Assembly (NCBI GenBank): GCA_004380135.1
Contig: QXCR01000063.1
Location: 62,001-126,000 of the forward strand
Direction of reading: 5' to 3'
Source: Stemphylium vesicarium
Taxonomy: Eukaryota > Ascomycota > Dothideomycetes > Pleosporales > Pleosporaceae
Length of the DNA stretch: 64,000 bases
In this document: positions 10,701 to 21,372 of the stretch, piece by piece
How positions within the stretch are numbered: the stretch's first letter is position 1
Layout of the letters: every line of letters starts with the position of its first letter
Position numbers and translations under genes: made by a program
Notes under the pieces: model-generated
Database searches by the model: none
Seen by the model: the letters and a program-made list of their open reading frames with translations, nothing else
What the model was told of the DNA's origin: nothing

Positions 10701-11885
10701 TCTTTCATCGCTACCTTGACTATCATATGCCTCTTCGCATAAGTCTAGCGAGTACCCCGCAGCAGCGAGGCGCTTCACAGCTCCCTCGCGCTTGAGATTT
10801 GAGCTGGCCATGCTTACGCCAGCAACATAACCTTCCGGCAAAGACCAGGATGGGAGGTCATCTTCAGGTACGTGAATGAGAAGCCACTCAATAATCTCTT
10901 CTCGATCTTTGCAGATGTCGGCAGCTTCTTCAACATGGCTTTTCCGAAATCCAAGATCGGTGATCTCTCCGACTAACCTGGCCTTTTGAGCCGCATCCAG
11001 CTCAACGCCATTCGGGTTCCAGAGTGCATCACGGCGAATCAGACGCTCTGCCTCCTTTCTCGTCCTCTTGCCCAGCTCAATCTTCGGCACTCTCTCCCAC
11101 CCCTTCATCAAATTCCTACTAGGCGCCGATCCGTTCGAGGAACCAGGCATAGCTGCGCCAGGCTTCTGATTGTGCGCCTTTTGCGCCTCGGCCTGTTCTT
11201 TCTGCTTCTTCTCGCGCGCCTTGGCAGCTGTCTCTCTGGCCTTTTCCCGCTCTGCGAAGCCGAAGAAGGGATCTGCCTCATACATCCAGCCTTTGCCTTC
11301 TTGTTCATCTCGCTTCTTCAACTCCGTAAATTGACCTTTCCACAAGTCTTTGTACGTCGGCGGGAGCATCATATGCAAGTTCTTCGCACTGGCAACGCGG
11401 AAGAGTGTGTACGCAGCGGCGAAGTTTCGGGCTTCTACAGCGGTGGGTTGGTGTGCCTGCTCTTCGAGTTCGGCGGGGATCTTGATCGGCGGTAGGGTTG
11501 TCATCTCTCGTGTCTTTTGGTTCATCTTGGATAATACCACTGCGTAGGCAAAATGCTTCTCGCCATTCTTGCGAATGCGATAGTCTGGCTTGCTCCACTG
11601 CTGCTTTTGAAAGTGCTCCGACAGCAAATTGACGGGCAGTTTCCCAGTCCATGACGCACCAGCTATCAAGGTCCTAGTATCCGGCTTCTTTGGCCCATCA
11701 TCTGGTTGCCCTGCGGCTCCCTTGACTTTTCCCTTGGCCTCATTCTGGGCAGCATCACCACCGGCACTTTCGCCCTTTTTCTTTTTGGGTTTGCCATCGC
11801 CGAACACGATAAAGCTTGTATCGTCCTCAGGTGGAACCGACTTTTTCGCGGGCTTACCACGCGGCGGGTGAGCGTTCTTCGGCAT
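7725..11885 (-). CDS. DEAH-box RNA helicase with UBA and RWD domains (YLR419W/DHX29/DHX57 type)
   Basis: A single intronless frame of 1386 aa. Order: basic Lys-rich N-terminus (1-70), UBA-like helical repeats (about 300-345 and 362-405), RWD domain (about 430-535, with the WEVEMSSLEAIYD start), then a complete DExH core. The Walker A motif is GETGSGKS (634-641), motif II is DEVH (744-747), motif III is SAT (776-778), and motif VI is QRRGRAGR (972-979). A winged helix, ratchet (HA2) and OB-fold follow to the C-terminus. The family works on RNA, in yeast, plants and animals often with ribosomes or RNA decay; the exact substrate is unknown. All catalytic motifs are present, so an active NTPase is expected. 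The start ATG 11885 is the first in frame. Several long antisense frames over this gene are codon-bias shadows. Its 5' end is 458 bp from the divergent aprataxin-like gene. Confidence 0.95.
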   Translation of the reverse strand: MPKNAHPPRGKPAKKSVPPEDDTSFIVFGDGKPKKKKGESAGGDAAQNEAKGKVKGAAGQPDDGPKKPDTRTLIAGASWTGKLPVNLLSEHFQKQQWSKPDYRIRKNGEKHFAYAVVLSKMNQKTREMTTLPPIKIPAELEEQAHQPTAVEARNFAAAYTLFRVASAKNLHMMLPPTYKDLWKGQFTELKKRDEQEGKGWMYEADPFFGFAEREKARETAAKAREKKQKEQAEAQKAHNQKPGAAMPGSSNGSAPSRNLMKGWERVPKIELGKRTRKEAERLIRRDALWNPNGVELDAAQKARLVGEITDLGFRKSHVEEAADICKDREEIIEWLLIHVPEDDLPSWSLPEGYVAGVSMASSNLKREGAVKRLAAAGYSLDLCEEAYDSQGSDERKAAALLQARLLRPDEDDNSVAQELADLSLTYGVSEEAPEEDPWEVEMSSLEAIYDRLFSRPSPEACRIELDVKQQGKRLILQVRKPFGPYPAVVPIITFEAAIPAYIRLSIIRQALLHAEANFIGMPMVYDIVDWIQTNAGEIFQNPGRLTDVSSGLAAADHATEPQSQRRKVKGRPRRPIDWTPATPPSQRVLSEWQTKQGTPAQQKMMNARQSLPAWRLRDDIVRTVNNCKVSIISGETGSGKSTQSVQFVLDDLIQRQLGAVANIICTQPRRISALGLADRVADERCSQVGDEIGYTIRGESKQKPGATKITFVTTGVLLRRLQTSGGNADDVVAALADVSHVVVDEVHERSLDTDFLLVLLRQILRTRNDLKVILMSATLDAEVFEAYFKEVGPVGRVEIEGRTHPVTDYYVDDVLHFTGFKGYGMGEEDDTGDKSFSANLRSIGFGINYDLIAETVRHIDRQLGSKDGGILIFLPGTMEIDRTLQALSQFANLHALPLHASLMPVEQKRVFPPAPHGKRKVIACTNVAETSITIEDIVAVIDTGRVKETSYDPQNNMVRLAETWASRAACKQRRGRAGRVRAGDCYKLYTRNAEAKMMERPDPEIRRVPLEQMCLSIKAMGVQDVSGFLASALTPPESTAVEGAVRLLSQMGAITDDELTALGRHMSMIPADLRLGKLLVYGATFGCLEAALTIAAVLTARSPFISPRERDQDTRNEFDRLRASFSNNQGDLLVDLRAYEQWSALRSKGVSTRDLRFWCQDNRLSPQTMFDIASNRTQYLSSLKEISFIPTHYSSTNPSTHSTYNKHNANDALLRALIAGSFNPQIARIQLPDKKFAAGIAGAVELDPSAREIKYFNQENGRVFVHPSSTLFSSQTFPHNASFIAYFNKMATSKVFIRDITPFNAYSLLMFAGRIQVDTLGRGLVVDEWIRLRGWARIGVLVSRLRGMLDGVLEGMVREPGKGIGERESEVVDVVRWLVERDGLDA

Positions 11886-12343
11886 CGTATCGGGGCGGTA
11901 AAGAGGTGTCTGGTGCTAGCAACTCCATGTACAGACGCGTGCTTCGGAAGGGGGTGATGGACAGAAATGTCTCCAGGGTCTGAGGGCGGTGAAGGGCGCA
12001 CTCGCTGACAAAAGGGCTCAACCGCCGGAACTCTCCCACCAATCTTCTATGGTCCCGTGTAGAGGAGAGGTAGCTAGGATATGTGTAGTAGCCATTTCAA
12101 GCCTTTGAGCTATTCACTTGAAGGCTGCGCGCAATCCGAAATTCCGATGGTTGCAGGGATGCCTCGGTACGCTTGGGCCACAAGTTCACGACCCTCATCG
12201 TCATTGTTCGTTAACGCGACATTCCCATGCACCAAATCAATGTGAGCCTTATTATCAGTCGGCTGTTTGGTGTTGTCATCGGAAATAGGCCCCTAAGCAT
12301 TCCAAGTACTTTGCAATTTCGTTCGAGAAGCGTTCAACGAACC
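11886..12343. promoter_or_regulatory. shared divergent promoter region
   Basis: 458 bp between the start codons of the DEAH helicase (-) and the aprataxin-like gene (+). Promoters of both must lie here. No TATA box or known operator stands out. Confidence 0.5.
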
Positions 12344-13399
12344 ATGGCTACCAGCAACGGTCGCGCCTCCCACGCGGAGCAACCACACGACGCCATCACG
12401 ACCGAGGAGATAGCAGGAACAGAGTCACCGAACCAGCCTCAACCCGCCATAGATCCAGCATCACACAAACGCCCCAATGCATGTACGCTCATATTCTTCC
12501 CATTACTACGTCTCCACAAGCGACCTCAACTTACAACGCAGTCGCAGAACTCATGTCACAGTCCAAGCGACCAAAACCACCCTCCATACCCGCCGCCGAC
12601 GCCCCCGAAAAAGTCTCCAAGCCTAAGAAAGGCTGGGATCCACGCGATGGCCTAGGCATCTACATTGAAAGTCCCGAGACCAACCCCGAGGGAAGAGTCC
12701 TAGACTACGACGACAACTTTGTCGTAATAACAGACAAATACCCCAAAGCAAGGTACGTCCTCCATCACTTTCTGCCCAACCATCAGCAGACAAAAGCAAA
12801 AGCCATTCTAACATCTGCCCCTCAGCGTCCACCTCCTTCTTATCCCCCGAAAACAAGCCTACTACACCCAACACCCGCTCCACGCCCTCTCCACAGACCC
12901 CGCCTTCCTCACCACAGTCCGAGCACGCACAACCCGCCTGATCGACCTTGCCGCCTCAGAGCTGCGCCGCCAATACGGCGACCTCAGCGCCTCAGACAAA
13001 CCCCACATCACCGCCCTGGAAGCCCTCATGTCCAGCACCTCGGACCCACCATCCCCCTCGCAACGCGCCGCTCTCCTGCCCCCGGGCCGCGACTGGACCA
13101 AAGATATTCTCGCAGGCGTGCATACGCATCCATCGATGAATCATTTGCACATTCACGTCTTCAGCCGCGACATGTATTCACCGTGGATGAAGCATAAGAA
13201 GCATTATCTCAGCTTCAACACTAGTTTCCTGGTAAGGTTGGATGAGTTTCCGCTGGAAGATGGGCATCCAAGGTTCAAGCTTGGGGATTGGCCGAGCTGG
13301 GATATGACTTGTTGGCGTTGTGGAAGGAATTTCAAAAATAAGTTCAAGGCGCTCAAAGAACATTTGGATGATGAGTTTGAGGAGTGGAAGAAGGAGTGA
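12344..13399 (+). CDS. hnt3: aprataxin-like DNA 5'-adenylate hydrolase (Hnt3 type)
   Basis: Three exons, 12344-12482, 12542-12752 and 12826-13399, with introns of 59 and 73 nt (the latter with a CTAAC branch site), giving 307 aa. Joined exons read NAFAELMS at the first junction and KYPKASVHLLLIPR at the second, as expected for the family. The HIT active site is HLHIHV (223-228), preceded by GVHTHPSMN. The C-terminal zinc finger has CWRCG and H near EHLDDEFEEW, matching the C2HE type known for the fission yeast enzyme. Aprataxin removes AMP left on DNA 5' ends by failed ligation, in the nucleus. Length and motifs look complete. The first 45 residues are polar and probably disordered. It is convergent with the CCCH gene. 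Confidence 0.93.
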
Positions 13400-13852
13400 G
13401 GGGGTGAGATGGCCGGAGAGGATGATGGGGCCTGGTATCTAGAGTACATTTGGATGTCTTGGTTAGGAGATGATGGTTGTATTCATGTGTAGTTGTCGAG
13501 ACTAAGCCGGACAAGTACAGACCATGCGTAGCATAGATATCGTGGAAAACTTTACATGATGAAATCACATCCATTACGCCGACAACAGAAGAAAAAAAAA
13601 GTAGTACTCATTGGGAATCCAATCTACTACGTATCTATCCCTGCCAGCGCCTCCTTCCAGCAGGTCTTTCTTTTTCCTGCACGTTGTCGCCGCAGCCCTC
13701 TTGTATGCATCCATAAGAGGCACATCAGTCCGAAGCAGCCATCCACGAGCTCACCATCTTATGTGCGTGCCGATTCTGCCCCTAGGCACTTTCTCACAAT
13801 GCGCAGCCGTTTATATCGGGGCTGCTCGCCAAACTGCATCAGCCCATTCATA
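13400..13852. other. convergent 3' region
   Basis: 453 bp between the stop codons of the aprataxin-like gene (+) and the CCCH gene (-). It presumably holds both 3' UTRs. No other feature is seen. Confidence 0.5.
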
Positions 13853-15649
13853 TCAACGAATAACGAGCGTCTTAACAACAGTCGTATCAATATCATGCAG
13901 TTCGGCAGCAAACTTGCACATGTCCCCAAAAATACAACTCTTTGTACCCTTGCCGCCCCCGTTTTTACCCTGCGGCGCGGGACATCGATGGCCGTAGATG
14001 CACTTGATATCCTGGCACCCACTACCGTGGGTACAAGGCGCCATGCGCGCTACAAGACGCAGCGTAGCCAGCTCGCTTTCAGTGGGCTGGTAGGCATGCA
14101 GGTGCGTGCAGTTATCGGCGTAGGGGCACTCGTCACGCAGGAAATGTACGTTACACATTTTGATCCGCTTGATGCGATCTACCTCGGTCTTGTCATAGTC
14201 CTTGCAAGGGGGGTCGACGCGTTGGCCGAGGCGGTTGCGGGCGATGATTTCGTCGCGGTTAGCGGGCTTGTAGAGGGGAGATGCGGGAGCTGGTGGTGGG
14301 GGCATGGCGGCTTTGGCGGCGTAGTTCATGGGCGCTGGGACGGCTTTGGTAGCGGGGAAGCTGTCCGAGGCAAGCGTCGAGGTCGATGGTGTTCGGGGCA
14401 TGCTGCTCAGCATGGCTCGGGTAGGAAGCGGGCTGTCCATGAGCGGCGATCCGCTGGGCTGCGGTGTAGGCGTGGGTGCTGGGAACCGACTTGGAAGGCC
14501 CGTTGGTGTTGCGAAGTTATTCGGGCTGCCCTTTGTCTCAATGACGCCGGTGGTGGTAGGGCTCTGAGAAGAAGGAGAAAAGACGGCACCAGATCCCCAA
14601 ACCACGAGCTTAGTGCTTCGAAAGACGCCCGGGAACTTGTCTGTCTTGTATGGTAACGAGACTAGCTCTTTCTCAAATGGAACGCCCTCCAATAGTATTA
14701 CCTTGTTCCGTAATGCCTCCTGGTCAGCGTATTCCTCGAGCAGGCGTGCATAACCGTTGTCGTGGGAGCAGCCGAGAAGCAGACGCCGGCATTGGGGATA
14801 TTCGGAGAACAGCTTGAAAGATTCTGGCCTGCATGTCAGTGTATGCGCCACGGTGATATCCGAGACGTACTCACCATTGATCTCCTCGTCAGCGCGATCC
14901 TTGCCTGAGCCTACATCCTTGAAACCAAACTGCCTCTTCGCGCCGTTGAATCCTCGCACAAAGTCCTCAAATTGGCCAACTTCGGGAACGATGCCTGTGC
15001 GCACGAGCACGTTCGCAAGGCCTCGAACGTTTGCGAAGATTTGACAAACTATGCGCGATTCAAAGGGGACGTCGCTGGGATCGTTCTCTGCATGGATGTA
15101 GTCTTTAATAGCGGCGTGCAGCCTCATGGCCGCTTGACGCCCGCCCTGTTCGCCATCCCGTAAAAACTCCTCGAGAAACTGGATACGCGGTTAGCAGACG
15201 GACTGAGTTGTGATTGGTGCTACTCACCAGCATACCATCGCCATCGATGAGCACAAGAACGAAGGGATTCGCAGCCTTTGAAGTCTAAATGTTAGCAACC
15301 TGCACTTGCGAATTGCAGTCGCGACCATTGTAGTCGCCTGGCTGCGGGAGTGCTTACCATGGTTCGCTGCAGGTCCCGTAGATAATTCTCATAGAGTTGC
15401 TTCTCTGCTGACCAATGGTGCACCCATTCCTGCTCGCGGTTGCGTTCAGCAAGAACAGTCTGGTATCGGTTGCGCTCAGCGAGCGCGATCTTGTATCGCG
15501 CGAACAGCTCCTGGAGAGGGGTTAGATCAGTTACAACCCTTGTAGGTGCCTAGACCTACGTTCACGGCTTGAGTTTTCTGATCCTCGGATTGTTGAACCT
15601 GTTCGAAGTGCCTGATGAAATTGATCGAATCACTGTCCGTATGCGCCAT
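13853..15649 (-). CDS. CCCH zinc-finger protein
   Basis: Five exons: 15649-15560, 15510-15358, 15284-15228, 15178-14875, 14823-13853; introns of 49, 73, 49 and 51 nt; 524 aa, all in frame. The N-terminal part is a coiled-coil-like helix rich in ER/NR repeats, followed by a predicted alpha/beta domain opening with FVLVLIDGDGML and containing GCSHDNGYARLL, which resembles the NYN/PIN-like nucleotide-binding fold. A Pro/Ser-rich linker follows (about 290-370). The C-terminal part has CCCH fingers: a C-x8-C-x5-C-x3-H finger (CNVHFLRDEC...), a C-x5-C-x4-C-x3-H finger (CTHGSGC...) and a last incomplete C-x5-C-x6-H motif. This arrangement is known in fungal tandem-CCCH proteins, thought to bind RNA. 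The exact target is unknown. The last intron's acceptor was chosen so that INESFKLF is read. Confidence 0.87.
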
Positions 15650-16537
15650 GATGAAGGGACGGTTTGCGTGTGAAAGATTTATGAATGGGGGGGGGGGGGT
15701 GGGGGGTGGCTGAATAAGGAAGGTAGAGATCTGTGTGCGCAATGATGGGTGAGTGGAAGAGAAAGTTGAGGTAGAGTGTGGGTGGGAAGGAAATCAGGTT
15801 CAAGTAGCCGAGCGTTGCTTCCGTGGCTCACAGAGAAAGTGACAGACGGGCACAGGAAAGTGCGGTAAGCATGAGCTTTATAGACTTTGCTAGTCGCAGT
15901 GAAGACGGTTTTCAGAAAAAGGTTTTCGGAAACCGCAGACAGTCCTCGGGACACAGTCCTTAGAGGGAAGTCGTCAGGGGATGATTTTCAGAAACGAGAA
16001 TCAGATACCAGGCAACTGTTTTTCTGCCCCCAGACGGTGTAACCAAGTTGTAATGCAATCTGCCGCCATAAAGGGCTCCTTACCAGGCGGTGTAATAGCA
16101 AACGCAGGAATTGCGCGCGCATCAAGGTGCAGACAAACGGCTACGGTGGTATTTGCAATTAGGGGTGTCTGCGGCGTGGAGGGCATATGTATTGCGTTCC
16201 GGCGCGTATGTGCGAGGCGTCTATATTTGGAGAGCGCCGACATGACTGAGGGCGAATCAGTCCATGTCCAAGTTCCTGCTGTAGGATGCACATGGTTTCT
16301 TGAATAGTACTCAATCAATAGCGGGCGCAGAAGATGAAGTTGGGTGGTGTTATCGCTAGACGTCAGGTCTAACGTCGCTTCCCGTTGCCGCGGCTTTAGT
16401 TCCGTCCGCCAAGAGGAAGCCGCGCCCGGACGTCACTCGCCAGAAGCCACGTTCGAATTACGCCATCTCTTTCCCTACGCCTTCTTCCCTCCTTCCTCTC
16501 CATCTCATTGTCTAGCATCGCCGTCATCGCCGTCATC
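15650..16537. promoter_or_regulatory. divergent intergenic region with G13 tract
   Basis: 888 bp between the start codons of the CCCH gene (-) and the Irc22-like gene (+). It holds a run of 13 G at 15687-15699 followed by further G runs, close upstream of the CCCH start. No gene is supported. Confidence 0.5.
15687..15699. repeat. G13 homopolymer
   Basis: Thirteen G followed by T and six more G, 38 bp upstream of the CCCH gene's start codon. Confidence 0.9.
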
Positions 16538-17468
16538 ATGGTCAATTGGAAACTGTCTTCTCTGCTCCTGCTCTCTTTGCGCGCACTGGGCGCCTTTGCC
16601 GAGGCCGAGGTGAGCTCAATGTGCCTACACGAGGCATGACATCAGATTGCTAACCGCCATGTCCCAGGCTGAGAAGGTTCAAGAGCAAGTCGAGGAGCCC
16701 CAGACACCAAACCTCAATGTTGCCGCCTCTGTCTCGTTCCCCCAGTCTGAGATTTTCGGTGTCAAGCTCGTCAACGGCCATGCTACCGAGGCGCGTCTCT
16801 CACTAGTCAATAATGAGCCCACGCCGGTCGGTGTCACCATTGTTGGTGGTTCGCTCCTCAAAGAGGTCGCTGGCCAGTCGCAGATTGTCCGCAATCTGAC
16901 TGCCCAGCGCTACTCGATTGAGATCCCCGCCGGCGGTAACGAAACGGTCCCTTACAGCTTCACGACCGACATGCATCCCCAGGACTTGCGCCTGAACCTC
17001 ATTACCATCTTGAAGAACAACAACGCTCTCTTCACCATGTCCGTCTACAATGAGACCATTAGTATCGTTGAGGCCCCTACCAGCTTCTTCGACCCCCAGA
17101 TGTACGTACCTTTGCTAGCTGTTGTCCATGATGATAGTAAGACTGACTCGAATTCTAGCATCTTCCTCTACCTTGTCGTCCTCGGCGCCTTCGCTGGAAC
17201 CGTCTACTTCATCTACAACACCTGGATCAGCACTTTCTTCCCCCAAAAGAAGGGCCGCGGCAAGGGTGGTGAGCGCGCCAAGATGTCCTCGGGCCAGAGC
17301 AAGAAGGTCGACCCTGCCGACCAGGTTGCCGTGGTGGGCGCCGATGGTCCCGCTGTCACTTCCGGTGCCAAGGCCTACGATGAGAGCTGGATTCCTGCCT
17401 CCCATCTTCAGCGCCCTGAATCGAAGCGCGTCCGCAGCGGCACCCCCAAGGCTAAGCCCAAGGCCTAG
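16538..17468 (+). CDS. irc22: Irc22-like ER membrane protein (TRAP-alpha family)
   Basis: Three exons, 16538-16609, 16668-17101, 17159-17468; introns of 58 and 57 nt; 271 aa. The first exon ends with GTGAGC and encodes a signal peptide (hydrophobic LLLLSLRALGAFA). The lumenal domain (about 30-165) carries several N-glycosylation sequons (NLT, NET) and the pattern of the translocon-associated protein alpha subunit. One transmembrane helix (IFLYLVVLGAFAGTVYFIYN) follows, then a basic cytosolic tail rich in Lys, Arg and Ser. The animal TRAP complex helps Sec61-mediated import; fungal Irc22 has no firmly known role. The gene is complete. Confidence 0.9.
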
Positions 17469-18525
17469 ACCCCCTGGGTGCCTGTAGTATGGACGACGTG
17501 CACACTGTGGCGTGCACTTGTGACGAACATGTTGGAATGAATCACGGTCGCATGGCTTGGAATAATACCATGTCCGCTTCGGTGGCTTTGTAGAGGCGAC
17601 AGCGCTGAAAATGCGCTGCCGCTTCCCGCGGAGAGAGGGTTAGGTTGACGTATTGGATGCATGCTACCGTAACGTCTAAAAGTTGACCGACTTTGTATAC
17701 TAGAAAAGTAATATGACACGAAACACGATTATTACCAGTTTACATGTGAACGCGTCTGGATGCAGCGAGATTGAGTAGGAAGTTTGACGATTCCCGCTGG
17801 TTCCTACCAAGGCACGATAGTCTTGGTCGTGGTTGGCTCCCACTACACCCCCTCGAGGCATGGACACGCGCTATGCTTTTTGGTTTCTCGGCAAGCGCTC
17901 AAGGAGACTTTCTACATTGCACTTCACCGTTTTATCTAGGCGTAGTCGCCGTCATCCTGCATCAAGCAGCCCACCGACTTTCGGCACAATCAACGTGGGT
18001 TCCCCCACTACAATGGCATTTTGTTTTCCCACGATGCGCCCCTCTCACGCGCATGCGCAGTCACTGCGGCTGAACCCCCGACTTCGGTGATGAAGTTTGC
18101 TAATTTGTGAGAACATGGGCTGTTGCCATCACCAGAAGCAGCATGAGGGATACCATCGAAGCCCAATACCTTGAAGATAAGAATCTAGTGATCCGTCGTG
18201 CATGACATGTCGCGTGGTCTTGCACCGTATCGCGTCGCACAACCACACCCCCGTCGTCCCAGAAGTCGCATCTCCAAACAACCCACGAACCACATACGAC
18301 CGCGCTGTCGGCCTTTAAAACAGCATCGTCTGGTATCGAGCTATGCTATACACCTTGGCGACTTGGCTGCTGCAAGCCCATCAAGAAATATTGTACGCAT
18401 ATGCACTCAAGTGTGTGTGTAGTATAGCATAGCCATCAGAAAATGCGCGAAATAGATGCAAGTCTTGCAGCTCGGACCCGTCCATGCAAGTAAGAAGTGA
18501 CAAGCGCAAGTTTCAATGCACGGCG

Positions 18526-18665
18526 CCGCCGCCGTCGCCGCCGTAGTAGGAGTAGTAGCAGCAGTGCAACAACGGCGGTGAGTTATGCATGTGTTGTATT
18601 ATGATTGTGCGCGCGCCGATATTGTAGCAGCAGTAGCAACAACCGTAGTAACAACAGCAGTGGTG
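18526..18665. repeat. imperfect GCC/GTA/GCA trinucleotide-rich DNA
   Basis: Clusters such as GCCGCCGCCGTCGCCGCC followed by GTAGTAGGAGTAGTAGCAGCAG, and a second cluster at about 18626-18662 with repeated AGCAGCAGTAGCAACAACC-like units. No reading frame uses them. Confidence 0.7.
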
Positions 18666-19066
18666 GTGTAAAGCAACAGGCTCCCAAGCCCCGCGGTCTC
18701 AACGTCCGGAACAACGGGATCTAACAGTGTAGGCACAAAAAAAAAAGGAAATCGGGCATCCCCGGATCCGCAAAGCTGTACCTAGGTAAAAAGTTGAGCT
18801 GAACAGGTCGCGCGAGCGTTGTTTTTCCGCTCTGCTTGCTTTCCCCGTGGACCCCACTCTACCCCGCATGTAGCCTAGGTACTTTTAACCCACATACCTA
18901 CCTTAGTCTTCGTACATACACCGGAAATGCACACCGGATATCCCTCTCTCTATCCTACGCATCCTTCTATCCAAGAACGAAAATCATCCGGCGAACGCGT
19001 CCGGCTCGCTGGTAGTATGCGCGACATTCCTGCCCGTTGCGTCATCTACAGTTTTTCCGCGTATGA

Positions 19067-19111
19067 TTACTTACCTACCTACCAACCTACCTACCTGCCT
19101 GGCTACCTACC
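19067..19111. repeat. (TACC)n microsatellite
   Basis: Imperfect run of TACC units with a few substitutions (e.g. CAACC, TGCC, GGCTACC) over about 45 nt. Confidence 0.85.
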
Positions 19112-20029
19112 TGACTACAGCTACGTCGTTCGGTCCTACCTCGGCCACCTAAACGGTAGATCAGTCGCGCATGGAGTGATCGGTGCGGAGCGAAGCCATG
19201 CGATGCGCTGCGATGCAACGCGTCCCACACACGTCGTCCGGCCGGCAAGCTCATGTATGTCGTGAAACATGACTGGCGCGTCTTTCCTTTTTGCTACGGC
19301 GGATAGCTTTAAAACCATGTCGGCATCACATGTGATTGGGGTTGGTTAGGCCAAGCTTTTGCTTTACCCTCGTTTCCCGCTACGAGCGCTTCGAGCGCAT
19401 AGGTTGCGGCTGGTTATGCTTGTGACTGTGACTTTGTACTACGCCCGCGCGAAGGTGTGCGTGTGTGGGTCCAGGATCATACATGCAATGGGGGTGGGTT
19501 GGGTGGGGGCCGCGGACGACTCCAGGTGAGTCAAGATGGGTTTGGGGCTTGTTTTGGTTGGTTCGGACGGGAGGGCTGCGGTGGAACAAAAGTATAAAGA
19601 TGATCTGCCCGTTTGCCGTTTACTTACTTGTTAACCTGTGATCATCTTTGCTTTTAGAGTTTCTGGCTGGCTAGACCACACGATACGATTGACGATTGTC
19701 ATCTCAGAGGACTAACGTGAGGGGTAAAACGACCGAACCGATCGAGGGCACCTACGATAAACGACGGATATCGTGCTCAGAACATACTACGACATTTCTC
19801 ATCCTATTCTTTGGTGTTCTTGCTGCACTCGGATCCAGAACGTCACGTCACGTTATCTACATCCATATATCCCACGCCTCAGCTCAGCTCGCACGCATCA
19901 TCACACCACACTCGAACCACATTCCATCTCCACGAAATTATCCCTGCCATATCTACCAACATACATTCACCAACCCATATATCCATCCATTCACCCATCC
20001 ACACCAAAACAACCAACCCAATCACCACC

Positions 20030-20296
20030 ATGCCGCCAATCAGCCAATTTCCACCCGCCCGCGTCTTCCTCAAGACAGCGACTTCATCCTCGCCCGCGCC
20101 AAACCCTCTTTCCATTACAGGCACCGCCGCACGCAGATCATCGCTCGCTTCGCCGCTGAGTCCGAGGTACACCATGTCGGGCATGGCAAATGGCTCGTCA
20201 CAGCAACAACAGCAGCAGCAAGCGATGGCGCAGATGCTGAGTCAAAGAGCGGATATGGGGAGGTCGGGACAGGGGGCGAGGAGAGTTACAAACTGA
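20030..20296 (+). CDS. probable small Ser/Pro/Gln-rich protein
   Basis: An 88-aa frame beginning MPPISQFPPARVFLKT. The ATG sits in a strong context (ATCACCACCATGCC) behind a CA-rich leader lacking G, which is typical of filamentous fungal genes. The protein has a short ordered-looking start (FPPARVFLKTATS), a Ser/Ala/Pro stretch, LASPLSPRY, a run of seven Gln and a basic C-terminus. No domain is recognised, so no function is offered. It might be the start of a longer spliced gene, or only a translated leader. Neighbours on both sides are far away (2.6 and 1.1 kb). Confidence 0.5.
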   Translation: MPPISQFPPARVFLKTATSSSPAPNPLSITGTAARRSSLASPLSPRYTMSGMANGSSQQQQQQQAMAQMLSQRADMGRSGQGARRVTN

Positions 20297-21372
20297 GCTT
20301 GCTTAGGAGGAGAAGAAAGCTTGAGTTTTGTTACTTGCGGGGATAAAATGCATGGAGATGAAGAGGAAAGACCTAGATGCTGGGCATTGGGTGGGAGCAT
20401 GAAGGTTAGCATGAGGGGCATACACATGGGCGCAGGACGTTTGTTTCTTTTGAAGATTCTGGTTAGCCTCGTCTGATGAAGCCTGATAGAGATCCCGTCA
20501 AATGGGAGGAAATGTTTTTGAAGACGTCAAGATGGCACCTTGCCTCGACCGTCTTCAAATAATTTCTTCACATTTGATGGCGGGTCTTGTAAGCTTCATC
20601 GAACGCCCGGTCAGGTTTGATGCATGTAATATGCGCGGCATCATGATGCAGGTTTCACCTCTCTTGTCAGCATACGAACAATCAGCCTGTCGGTTGGCGT
20701 ACCACGGCGACAAGGAATGCTTGGTGCGGGGCACGTGGAGGTCAGCCTGGTGGTCATCCACCAGGCTTGATCAGCTTCGATTCGACAGCCCCGTCCGCTA
20801 CAGCCTTCGGGTGCACTATGGCTGTATGTTCGACGGTATCGCGCCGCAGCGCAGAAGACGTCGATAGAGTATTCTGTTCTGGACAAGATCGGAGGATCTA
20901 ATTGTTATCTCTGAACGAAAAGAGGAAAAAGGCGTTGTGGGAGGTACGGATCCGGTTTCAAGGGCTGTCTAGAGGATTAGCCCGGTAGCGATTTTCGCTT
21001 CATTACGATGTCTAAGAGTTTTCTTGAATTCCAAAAACACTTCAGATTCTCACTTTCCAGCGATGCGTCTTTGCCAGTGTGATGTCTTGTCTTTCCTCAT
21101 CCTATGACATGTGAGGGTCTTCCCGTATGTACGATGCATAACATCATCTACAAGCCCATCGTGGGAGACGTCACAAACCCACACGTACAGCTTCCTACAG
21201 GAAATGTCAAATACGGCACAACGACAGGCGAAACGTAACGCGAAACCTTCTATTCTCATCAAAGAAAGAGTGTATATAACGTCCGTGGGTATCCAAGCAC
21301 ACGACTGTTCAGACTACATTCTACCTTAGGTTGCCGCCATCTCATCCCACATATCCACACCTATCTACAACC
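20297..21372. other. gene-free stretch
   Basis: About 1.1 kb between the small gene at 20030 and the stop codon of the MFS gene. Short frames only, on both strands, with no motif. Confidence 0.5.

Larger units (their letters stand above)
17469..20029. other. long gene-free stretch rich in simple repeats
   Basis: About 2.6 kb without a supported gene. It contains trinucleotide-rich DNA (18526-18665) and a TACC-type tetranucleotide stretch (19067-19111). The right end is CA-rich and looks like the leader of the small gene at 20030. Confidence 0.5.

Noticed and set aside
10128..11495. Long + strand reading frames opposite the DEAH helicase (10128-10517, 10986-11495)
   Set aside because: They lie fully antisense to a well-supported gene and have no domain motif; they result from codon bias of the minus strand.
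12227..12343. Upstream in-frame extension of the aprataxin-like gene
   Set aside because: It would add 39 residues before the well-placed ATG 12344 and has no similarity to the family; it is read as leader.
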